Assembly: GCA_030606465.1 (NCBI GenBank)
Contig: JAUWGL010000075.1
Location: 1-5,308 of the forward strand
Origin: Thermoplasmata archaeon
Lineage (GTDB): Archaea; Thermoplasmatota; E2; DHVEG-1
Reading direction: 5' to 3'
Length of the DNA stretch: 5,308 nucleotides
Below, one piece after another: positions 1 to 5,308 of the stretch; within the stretch, counting starts at the first letter, position 1, and every line of letters starts with the position of its first letter. Below the pieces are notes generated by a model. That model was not told the origin of the DNA and made no database searches. It saw nothing but the letters and a program-made list of their open reading frames with translations. A program made the position numbers and the translations under genes.

Positions 1-1
1 A

Positions 2-1309
2 CAAGCTGGACGTTGTATCGTTGCGGTGGAGTTTGGTGGAAAGATGGGGGTTAAGAAAAGACATGATGGTAGTACAGTAGGTGGGGATGCTAGCTACTGG
101 GCTAAAGAAGGTATTTATTGTAGTCCAGCAGTTAAAATTGCCGAATGTTCTGTGGATGACGAACCCCCTTGTCCAAAGGAGGCGGGAGGGTTCCCCCCAA
201 CTACTATATTTGAGTATGAAGGAGAAAAGGGGGACAGATACAGTTATTCAGATTTTGAGACATTTGGTATGTATGGGAAATTGCCTACAACACCCAAAAG
301 GATGCTTTTCCCTTCGGAGAAGTTTAGTGTTAAACTCACACTTTTTAGAGGGCAACATCTTATGTTACGTAAAGATAAGAATGGTAATGTTATGAAAGGG
401 TACCCAGCTTTTTACGTTGATGCCGTAGAACCAATAAAAGTCTGGGAACAAAGATATATTACTTCTACAGGAGAATTTGGTGATAAGAATCCTGATGGGC
501 CAGAAAGTTTTGGTTTAAGGAGCTATGAAAGAAACCTTAAGAATGCTGGGCAATATTTTCCGGCAACTGATATCCTCAGTGCAAGTACCGGTGATTCAGG
601 AGAAGACAACGGTGATTCAGGAGGAGACGGTACTCTTGAAGGTGGCGGTGGTGAATTTGGCGGTGGCGGTGTGACAGGTAGTTGGGATGATGGGGGTGGG
701 GGCGTGGATGGTAGTGGGGCAATAACATGTCTTGATAAAATGACTATGATAGGTGCCGGTGATGGATACAATGAAGACATAGATTTAAGTATCTCAATAG
801 GCAACCTCAAAACTATTGAAAAGGAGGAACAACAAAAATTATATGATGATGCTTATAATAGAGATAATTATGATACTATGACTTATTCAATAATTCTTCC
901 ACCAAATATACAACAGTTTTTAGCTACGTTTAGTATGGGTTCTTCTTCCTTAGATGGAGAGTGTGAATTTATTTCTGAAAAATTATGTTGGGACGATCAT
1001 TATCTTGTTTCTTCATTTCAGGATTTTGCTTTTTGGACTCCTGGTGGCCATTATTTTAAATGGGGTAGCAGATACCGTAGGGAAAAGTGTTGGATGATTG
1101 GTCCAGTGGAGACTGTATATACTCCAGTAGTTGTACATCATAAGCATGGTGGTGAAGAAGCCCCAATAAGCCCTTATGAGGCTTATGTTGGATGGGGAAA
1201 ATTAATATATTATGAAGGTAAATTAGCACAGTCAATAATTATTGGGAAAGGGATAGGCCCCAGTCATTATACTTGGGCAGGTCCTATTGTTCAAGAGGTT
1301 TTTGGATAG
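2..1309 (+). CDS. Probable phage structural protein, two domains with a Gly/Asp-rich hinge (5' end probably outside window)
   Basis: I do not recognise a family. The frame has no stop from position 2 to the TAG at 1307-1309, so the gene probably starts upstream. Internal candidates are GTG at 26 (427 residues) and ATG at 44. Neither has a convincing ribosome binding site: the GGAG at 28-31 lies 12 nt before the ATG. Counting from GTG 26, residues 1-188 form an N-terminal domain with three closely spaced cysteines (C32, C41, C49) and beta-type sequence around 95-140. Residues 189-231 are a low-complexity Gly/Asp/Ser hinge. Residues 232-427 form an aromatic-rich C-terminal domain with four more cysteines (C235, C313, C321, C355) and no evident catalytic motif. 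No signal peptide or membrane segment is visible, which fits a virion protein assembled in the cytoplasm. The next gene follows after 12 nt, with its ribosome binding site overlapping this stop, so the two are probably co-transcribed. The structural role is inferred only from the neighbours. Confidence 0.85.
   Translation, partial: QAGRCIVAVEFGGKMGVKKRHDGSTVGGDASYWAKEGIYCSPAVKIAECSVDDEPPCPKEAGGFPPTTIFEYEGEKGDRYSYSDFETFGMYGKLPTTPKRMLFPSEKFSVKLTLFRGQHLMLRKDKNGNVMKGYPAFYVDAVEPIKVWEQRYITSTGEFGDKNPDGPESFGLRSYERNLKNAGQYFPATDILSASTGDSGEDNGDSGGDGTLEGGGGEFGGGGVTGSWDDGGGGVDGSGAITCLDKMTMIGAGDGYNEDIDLSISIGNLKTIEKEEQQKLYDDAYNRDNYDTMTYSIILPPNIQQFLATFSMGSSSLDGECEFISEKLCWDDHYLVSSFQDFAFWTPGGHYFKWGSRYRREKCWMIGPVETVYTPVVVHHKHGGEEAPISPYEAYVGWGKLIYYEGKLAQSIIIGKGIGPSHYTWAGPIVQEVFG
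590..631 (+). repeat. Two tandem 21-nt units within the hinge
   Basis: Positions 590-610 and 611-631 are adjacent 21-nt units that both begin GGTGATTCAGGAG and match at 17 of 21 positions. They are in frame, encoding GDSGEDN followed by GDSGGDG. This suggests the hinge grew by slippage or unequal duplication of a seven-residue unit. The GGCGGT-rich segments just downstream (641-670) are looser and are not counted as clean repeat copies. Confidence 0.75.
590..718 (+). other. Gly/Asp-rich interdomain hinge
   Basis: This stretch encodes residues 189-231 of the first protein. It consists almost wholly of Gly, Asp, Ser and Glu, with three GGGG runs (at about 207, 212 and 223). It separates two domains of ordinary composition, so a flexible linker is the simplest explanation. 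The DNA here is locally G-rich on the + strand, unlike the A+T-rich surroundings, because of the Gly codons GGT, GGC and GGG. Confidence 0.8.
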
Positions 1310-1313
1310 GAGG
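1308..1313 (+). promoter_or_regulatory. Strong ribosome binding site for the small Cys protein
   Basis: AGGAGG is a perfect Shine-Dalgarno core, 8 nt before the ATG at 1322. Its first two bases are the last two of the upstream TAG stop. Ribosomes finishing the first gene therefore end on the initiation site of the next, a layout that favours translational coupling. It also confirms that TAG terminates here. Confidence 0.9.
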
Positions 1314-1321
1314 TATAGTGT

Positions 1322-1714
1322 ATGTTAAGTTCATTGATACAACATTTAAATTGTGAGATTTGTGGTCATGAATTAATATATGATCCGAAGGCTACATTTG
1401 GAGTTTATAGTAATGAATTGGAAAATGTTGAATTGGAAGTAAATGAAATTGTTGGAAAGTTTTTAATTTATGAGTGTCCTAAATGTAAAAATATTTATAG
1501 GTATACTTACAAAGAAATAGAAAGAACTATTCGGATAGAAACAACCAAACAAATATTATTATTAATTGCTAGTGGTCAAATGAAAAACATGGTGAGTATA
1601 ATGGACGGGGTATTAATTTATTGCGGGAAATGTTCTGGTTTTGATGGGAATGGTAGTTGTACGAAAAAGATTTATGATAAGTGTGAGGTGAAGAGGTTTC
1701 CGAATGCCATTTAA
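1322..1714 (+). CDS. Small protein with two Cys clusters, zinc-ribbon-like (130 aa)
   Basis: The gene is complete. The start is secure: ATG 1322 has AGGAGG 8 nt upstream, and an in-frame TAG lies at 1316-1318. The N-terminal half carries two CxxC knuckles, C11-E-I-C14 and C52-P-K-C55, 37 residues apart, which is the usual arrangement of a zinc ribbon. A middle segment (about 62-95) looks helical and amphipathic. The C-terminus holds a second cluster, C101-G-K-C104, C113 and C121, with the sequence C-S-G-F-D-G-N-G-S-C between C104 and C113. That could bind a second zinc or iron. No DNA-binding helix, enzyme motif, signal peptide or membrane segment is visible. It lies between two apparent structural genes and its last 11 nt overlap the giant third gene. 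An assembly adaptor, chaperone or minor virion component fits that position, but a small regulatory zinc-binding protein cannot be excluded. I do not recognise a named family. Confidence 0.92.
   Translation: MLSSLIQHLNCEICGHELIYDPKATFGVYSNELENVELEVNEIVGKFLIYECPKCKNIYRYTYKEIERTIRIETTKQILLLIASGQMKNMVSIMDGVLIYCGKCSGFDGNGSCTKKIYDKCEVKRFPNAI
1691..1696 (+). promoter_or_regulatory. Ribosome binding site of the giant gene, inside the upstream gene
   Basis: AAGAGG lies 7 nt before the ATG at 1704, within the end of the preceding coding sequence. A second SD-like string, GAGGTG (1685-1690), is 13 nt away and less well spaced. An in-frame TGA at 1689-1691 blocks any earlier start, so ATG 1704 is the first possible initiation codon. 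The 11-nt overlap with the previous gene points to coupled translation. Confidence 0.75.
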
Positions 1715-4700
1715 TTTTATTGATACTGGAGGCACTGCTGCAACATCACAAGCCTGTTTATATGACTCCAACATAGGTTATGAAGCAGATTTTTCTGTTG
1801 ATGGTGATGTGAATGGTTGGACTCTTTATAATGGTATTCATACTTATGGATGCTGGAATAATTTTTTGTTTGGAACCTTATATGGGGATACTTCATTAAT
1901 AGGTAGACATAATGTATTTAGGACAGTTGCTGCTGAACAGTTTTATACTGTTAAAATTGTAATGAAATTGAATATAATAGATCGTATTGGTACTCAGAAT
2001 ATTCCAGAATATGGAAGAATACTATGGACAACAGAGGCAGACCCAAGTTGGAGTTCCTCAAAAGAAGTCGATTTTACTATTACTCCTGATAATAAATGGC
2101 ATACATATCATATAAATATGGGAGGAATGCAATGGTGGCAAGGTGATATAAACAATTTAAGAATTTACCCAATATTACAGGATGGTAGAGACGGTGATGA
2201 GTTTTTTATTCGCGTGATTAAAATTCTTTCTATAGATACTTACAAATGTACCAATACAGCCTGTGATTATTTTTCTGATTATCAACATCCATGTGAAGGT
2301 GTAGGAGAAAGAGGCACATGTTCATCAAAAGCGTTAGATCGGTTTGTTCAAGAAGGTACAGTTTTTGATTTTGCTACGGATAAGAAATATACGATAGTTG
2401 AGGATGTTAATGATGAACTTTTGGTAAATATAAATGGATACGGATATGAAAGTGTAAAATTACCGGTTACCTCTAATATATCCGGTGCAGAAATGGCAAA
2501 AATATTAGCTAAAGAAATTTCTAAAATAAATGTTGGCGGGTATTCAGAAGTTTCTGTGGAATATAATACTGATGGTCAGTTTGTTATTTACTCTGGAACT
2601 TATGTTTCTGATAGTGTTGTAAAAATAGGGGATTCCCCCGCTGCAGTTACTTTAGATTTTTATGACGGGGCTGGAATTTATCAATCCTTTGAAACCACAG
2701 GTAGTTCTCCTGTTTCCGGATATCGTCCATTATCTTCTTTTCTGATAAACACAAATCAAATATTGAAATTATTTTTTAATGTCGAAAACACTGGATTTTT
2801 CTTTAACCCTTTTATATATAATGTGGAAGGCGGTAGAAAAGATTGGTTAGATTTCGGATTAGGCAACCCATCAAAAGATGTTCGTGGGCAAGAGGATGAT
2901 GATACCGGTGTTATGAATAGATATTATGATTTAATTGATAATGCTGGTAAAACTATTATAGACTTTATTCATCCATTTAACGCTAGTGGAAGAATAACTA
3001 AGATCTATCTGGCAGTAACACTTGATAATTATGGGTCCACTTATGACGCAAGGGGTGATTATGATGAGGATAGAATAGATACCCAGCTTGAAAATGCTGA
3101 AGTTATGTTTTTTCGCCCGCTGAAAGATGGTACTTTAAAAGTATTAGATATAACAGTACCAATAGAAAATAGAGATCATACCTCTGGAAATTTATATTCG
3201 ATTACACAGGAATATGTTGATATAGACTGTGACGTTTTTGTTAATAAAGGTGATTTGATCGGTGTTTATAATGCTAATATTTATAAAGGAAGATCAGTTA
3301 GTGGAAGTGAGACAGACGCTTTGTTTTATCAGGTTGGTGGTAAAGCTAGTGGTGTTTTAGATATACATACTCCTTCTGGTGAAGGTAGTTCAGGATTATT
3401 ATTCTACGCTCGGAGCGATCAAATACAGAACAGGTTAGTGGTTGAGATAGATCTTTCCAAACGGATTAATATAGATAGTGTGGATATTATAGGTTCAGCC
3501 GTAGATGAAAAACTTGAGTATAATGTTGCGAGGTGTTTAGATATAAACTGGTTAGTGGATCTTTTTGATGGAAACCATTCTACTGGATGGGTTATTTCTT
3601 ACAGTCCTTATGTTGAAGGAATTTATAATCACCCTAATATTTATTATGGTAGAGATTGTCTTACTGATGGTATAAAAACTGTTCCTGATGGTTTGGCAGG
3701 TACTTCATATAGTGTAGATTTACAGACTTATTATAGAACTGATGAATACTTTTACCCTTCTACCTCATATATTCAGACGGGTGGAGATGGAATTATAATA
3801 AGTGGCGCCAAATATTTTCAAGTTAATGGTGACAGTGAGTGGCTTGCTCCATATCTTTTGGCCGGCAGAGGTTCTCCTTTTGCAAAGGATGATTTTAAAC
3901 GTGATCCAATAGCTTTTACTTTATTGTTTCCTTATGGTAAGAAGAAAAATTTAAGTAGAGTAAAGATTTATTTTAAGGAAAGATACAATTTTAGAAGTTT
4001 CGCACTCTCCTTTTTTAAAGGGGATTCATACCAGGGAGGCACTGCTGATATACCAACTTTTGACTTAATTCCATATAGGGTAGATGGTACTGAAACACCG
4101 TGGTCAAAATTGATTTTAGATGGCTTAGCTCATGTACCTGAGGATGAAACAGGGTGGGGAGCGGTTGATTTATACTTAGCACATAATCCAATTGTGGGAC
4201 ATGAAATATTACAACCCACTTCAGTACAAATAGGTAATTATGATTCTGTTTTGGCATATTATGGCGGAACAATTGATTACAATGAACATGGTATTATTAC
4301 AAACAATGATCAAATTACTCAGGCAAGATCTGTAGATTGGACTACATTATCTATAGAATGGCCCGAGTCTAACGAACTTGGATTCAGATTATATTGTGAT
4401 TATCATGAATCAACTAAAATTTGTGAGATGGAATTATTCTGTGTAGCAGATGATGTAGGATCTTCTATGGCCGGTGCAACCTCAGTTATTTATTCCACTT
4501 ATGGGGAGACTCTTTGGTTATCAGAGACATCACAAGATACTGATGGTAATGTTACTGCTCTTGTTGGTGATACTCCACGATATATAACAGTAGAAATTTC
4601 TCCTATTACGGAAATAGAACTTAAGAATATAAGTGTAAATGTCGGGAAAGGGGATTTTTTCCTCGGCGAAAAAGGTTGCCAATCAGAGATATTACCAGTT

Positions 4701-5308
4701 GTTTCCAAAACCAATAATGAAAATGAATCTGTTCCGGTGCTTTTTAAAAACACTTATGATCGTGATTATGATTTATATGTGAATATAATAAAAGAAAGTA
4801 TTGTAGATAACGGTTTAATTTTTTATAGTAGATTAAATAATCTTGAATCAATAATTAATCCAGAAGTAGGTTCGGATTCTTATTATAAAAAAGAATCGAA
4901 TTATTTTTTAAGAAATGATAATTATAATGTGGCAATAAATTGTCCTGTTTATGGTTTAAAAAATTTGGTTGACGGAGCAGAAGCATGGTACAGCCATGAT
5001 AATGAATATTCATGGCACAATTTTGGTTCTTTAATCTCTAATGAGGATATAGATTTCTCGAACATAACAACCGGTGATTTCAGTGTTATAAATATTCCTG
5101 TCATTTCAAGAAACAGGTATTGGAAAATCGGGTGGTTGGCTAAAGATCATTCTCAAATGAATATAAGAGAAATGAGACTTTATTACAATGATGAAGAGGT
5201 TGGTTGTGATTTCTACCACGATAGGAATCTTGCCTTCGAAGATGGTCCAATTTCTGATACTGCTCCACATTTAGATAATGGATCAATAACCGGTAGTTAT
5301 TATGGATT
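1704..5308 (+). CDS. Giant modular carbohydrate-binding tail-fibre or adhesin-like protein (3' end outside window)
   Basis: One frame stays open for 1201 full codons from ATG 1704 to the right edge, with no in-frame stop, so the C-terminus is missing. I read it codon by codon and saw no frameshift. The composition is rich in Asp, Asn, Tyr, Gly, Ile and Trp and low in coiled-coil sequence, typical of stacked beta-sandwich modules. In order: a jelly-roll CBM-like domain (about 22-176); a four-Cys cluster (C182, C187, C197, C206); an IN-like domain (about 238-320); an unassigned beta region (about 330-610) with an acidic D/N/G loop near 443-460 that might bind calcium; a discoidin-like signature LFDGNHSTGW (620-629); and two diverged repeats (about 734-919 and 958-1167). 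The N-terminus is not a signal peptide, which argues against a Sec-exported bacterial adhesin and for a phage tail, baseplate or receptor-binding protein that recognises host surface sugars. No glycosidase active site is obvious. The coding status is secure; the role is inference. Confidence 0.93.
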   Translation, partial: MPFNFIDTGGTAATSQACLYDSNIGYEADFSVDGDVNGWTLYNGIHTYGCWNNFLFGTLYGDTSLIGRHNVFRTVAAEQFYTVKIVMKLNIIDRIGTQNIPEYGRILWTTEADPSWSSSKEVDFTITPDNKWHTYHINMGGMQWWQGDINNLRIYPILQDGRDGDEFFIRVIKILSIDTYKCTNTACDYFSDYQHPCEGVGERGTCSSKALDRFVQEGTVFDFATDKKYTIVEDVNDELLVNINGYGYESVKLPVTSNISGAEMAKILAKEISKINVGGYSEVSVEYNTDGQFVIYSGTYVSDSVVKIGDSPAAVTLDFYDGAGIYQSFETTGSSPVSGYRPLSSFLINTNQILKLFFNVENTGFFFNPFIYNVEGGRKDWLDFGLGNPSKDVRGQEDDDTGVMNRYYDLIDNAGKTIIDFIHPFNASGRITKIYLAVTLDNYGSTYDARGDYDEDRIDTQLENAEVMFFRPLKDGTLKVLDITVPIENRDHTSGNLYSITQEYVDIDCDVFVNKGDLIGVYNANIYKGRSVSGSETDALFYQVGGKASGVLDIHTPSGEGSSGLLFYARSDQIQNRLVVEIDLSKRINIDSVDIIGSAVDEKLEYNVARCLDINWLVDLFDGNHSTGWVISYSPYVEGIYNHPNIYYGRDCLTDGIKTVPDGLAGTSYSVDLQTYYRTDEYFYPSTSYIQTGGDGIIISGAKYFQVNGDSEWLAPYLLAGRGSPFAKDDFKRDPIAFTLLFPYGKKKNLSRVKIYFKERYNFRSFALSFFKGDSYQGGTADIPTFDLIPYRVDGTETPWSKLILDGLAHVPEDETGWGAVDLYLAHNPIVGHEILQPTSVQIGNYDSVLAYYGGTIDYNEHGIITNNDQITQARSVDWTTLSIEWPESNELGFRLYCDYHESTKICEMELFCVADDVGSSMAGATSVIYSTYGETLWLSETSQDTDGNVTALVGDTPRYITVEISPITEIELKNISVNVGKGDFFLGEKGCQSEILPVVSKTNNENESVPVLFKNTYDRDYDLYVNIIKESIVDNGLIFYSRLNNLESIINPEVGSDSYYKKESNYFLRNDNYNVAINCPVYGLKNLVDGAEAWYSHDNEYSWHNFGSLISNEDIDFSNITTGDFSVINIPVISRNRYWKIGWLAKDHSQMNIREMRLYYNDEEVGCDFYHDRNLAFEDGPISDTAPHLDNGSITGSYYG
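1767..2231 (+). other. N-terminal jelly-roll carbohydrate-binding-like domain
   Basis: This encodes residues 22-176 of the giant protein. It opens with ADFSVDGDVNGWTLYNG, which resembles the start of many carbohydrate-binding modules (acidic residues, Gly, then a Trp strand). It ends with W132-H-T-Y, then WWQGDINNLRIYP (144-156) and a final strand FFIRVIKILSID. The pattern W-x-G-x-I-x-x-L-R-I-x-P followed by a last strand is typical of beta-jelly-roll modules that bind polysaccharides. I infer sugar binding by fold resemblance only; ligand residues cannot be assigned by eye. Confidence 0.5.
2247..2321 (+). other. Four-cysteine cluster between modules
   Basis: This encodes residues 182-206 of the giant protein, with the spacing C182-x4-C187-x9-C197-x8-C206 and a histidine at 195. 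Most other cysteines in the visible protein are scattered singly, so this concentration just after the jelly-roll stands out. It could be a small zinc-binding knot or, after lysis, a disulfide-stabilised joint. Its second half resembles the C-terminal cluster of the preceding small protein. Confidence 0.55.
2415..2663 (+). other. IN-like domain as in flagellar hook and phage tail proteins
   Basis: This encodes residues 238-320. The order is a short beta strand (LLVNINGYGYESVKLP), an S-G-A-E-M-A-K-I-L-A-K-E-I helix, then paired strands with G-Q-F-V-I-Y-S-G-T and V-V-K-I-G-D. The same order is seen in the 'flagellin IN' type motif (N-I-N-G..V.L, SA..IA..IN, G.F.I.S...G..S.V.I) that recurs in flagellar hook-associated and phage tail sheath or fibre proteins. 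The match is by pattern only and the fold is unverified. Confidence 0.45.
3903..4460 (+). other. Discoidin (F5/8 type C)-like module, first repeat copy
   Basis: This encodes residues 734-919. It begins with a strand pair TLLFPYGKKKNLSRVKIYF (739-757) of the type that follows the DGN..T.W signature in discoidin domains; that signature itself lies at 620-629, so an insertion would have to separate them. It ends with RLYCDYHESTKICEMELF (895-912), resembling the R-Y-x-x-I...I-x-E-M-E-L-x close of the family. The module is longer than the usual roughly 150 residues, so the assignment is tentative. Confidence 0.4.
4575..5204 (+). other. Discoidin (F5/8 type C)-like module, second repeat copy
   Basis: This encodes residues 958-1167. 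It opens with VEISPITEIELKNISVNV (963-980) and closes with R1138-Y-W-K-I and MNIREMRLY (1152-1160), the best family-like ending in the window. Its start and end strands align with those of the preceding copy at offsets of about 223 and 248 residues. Just beyond it, NLAFEDGPISDTAP (1175-1188) resembles the segment after the first copy (VADDVGSSMAGA, 914-925). A third copy may therefore begin at the window edge. Confidence 0.45.

Noticed and set aside
81..395. 104-codon + strand frame overlapping the first gene
   Set aside because: It is an out-of-frame shadow wholly inside a longer coding frame that continues to a coupled downstream gene; no ribosome binding site or family resemblance.
523..810. 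Minus-strand Pro/Ser-rich frame
   Set aside because: Its proline runs are simply the reverse complement of the Gly-rich hinge codons; no independent evidence of coding.
1728..4047. Shared 13-mer GGAGGCACTGCTG at 1728-1740 and 4035-4047, both encoding GGTA
   Set aside because: A single 13-nt match in a window of this size is not far from chance, and the flanking residues do not align.
4015..4272. Minus-strand 85-codon frame
   Set aside because: Antisense shadow inside the giant gene, with no supporting start signal.
4655..4673. T TTT TTC slippery heptamer followed by a small TTTTTC/GAAAAA hairpin
   Set aside because: The heptamer is in the right phase for -1 frameshifting, but the stem is only 6 A/T-rich pairs with no proper spacer, and the -1 frame stops after about 18 codons. 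The zero frame continues for over 200 codons, so chance in an A+T-rich gene is likelier. The same hairpin was considered and dismissed as a terminator.
4499..4753. Minus-strand 84-codon frame
   Set aside because: Antisense shadow inside the giant gene; all other evidence favours + strand coding.
1704..5308. Possible alternative genetic code (recoded TAG or TGA), as in some large phages
   Set aside because: The giant frame contains no in-frame TAG, TAA or TGA, and the TAG ending the first gene is immediately followed by a correctly spaced ribosome binding site and gene.

Overview
The window is an A+T-rich stretch, compact and read entirely from the + strand. It holds three tightly packed genes and essentially no intergenic DNA. 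There is no sign of tRNA, rRNA, CRISPR, insertion sequence, promoter or rho-independent terminator. The best reading is part of the virion-structural (tail, baseplate or fibre) module of a tailed bacteriophage or a related prophage. This is inference: no terminase, capsid, portal or other diagnostic phage gene lies inside the window. It rests on the packed same-strand layout, the very long beta-rich protein made of carbohydrate-binding-like modules, and the lack of any signal peptide or membrane segment on proteins that look like surface adhesins. TAG and TAA both act as stops here, each followed at once by a well-placed next gene, so there is no sign of stop-codon recoding.

Layout. Positions 2-1309 hold a protein of at least 427 residues whose frame is still open at the left edge. 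It has two unrecognised domains joined by a Gly/Asp-rich hinge (590-718). Positions 1322-1714 hold a complete 130-residue protein with two Cys clusters, a zinc-ribbon-like one and a second four-Cys cluster. Its AGGAGG ribosome binding site overlaps the stop codon of the first gene. Positions 1704-5308 hold a single uninterrupted frame of at least 1201 codons that runs off the right edge and overlaps the second gene by 11 nt.

The giant third protein appears modular. It begins with a jelly-roll carbohydrate-binding-like domain, followed by a four-Cys knot, an 'IN-like' small domain of the type seen in flagellar hook and phage tail proteins, a large unassigned beta region, and then at least two diverged discoidin (F5/8 type C)-like repeats. 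A third repeat may begin at the window edge.

The observation most worth following is that the Cys motif at the C-terminus of the small protein (C-x-G-x4-G-S-C...K..D-K) reappears in the giant protein (C-x-G-x4-G-T-C...K..D-R). This links two adjacent, translationally coupled genes. A working model is that the three proteins act together in one distal tail or receptor-binding structure, with the small Cys protein as a metal-binding adaptor or chaperone. That model is untested inference.
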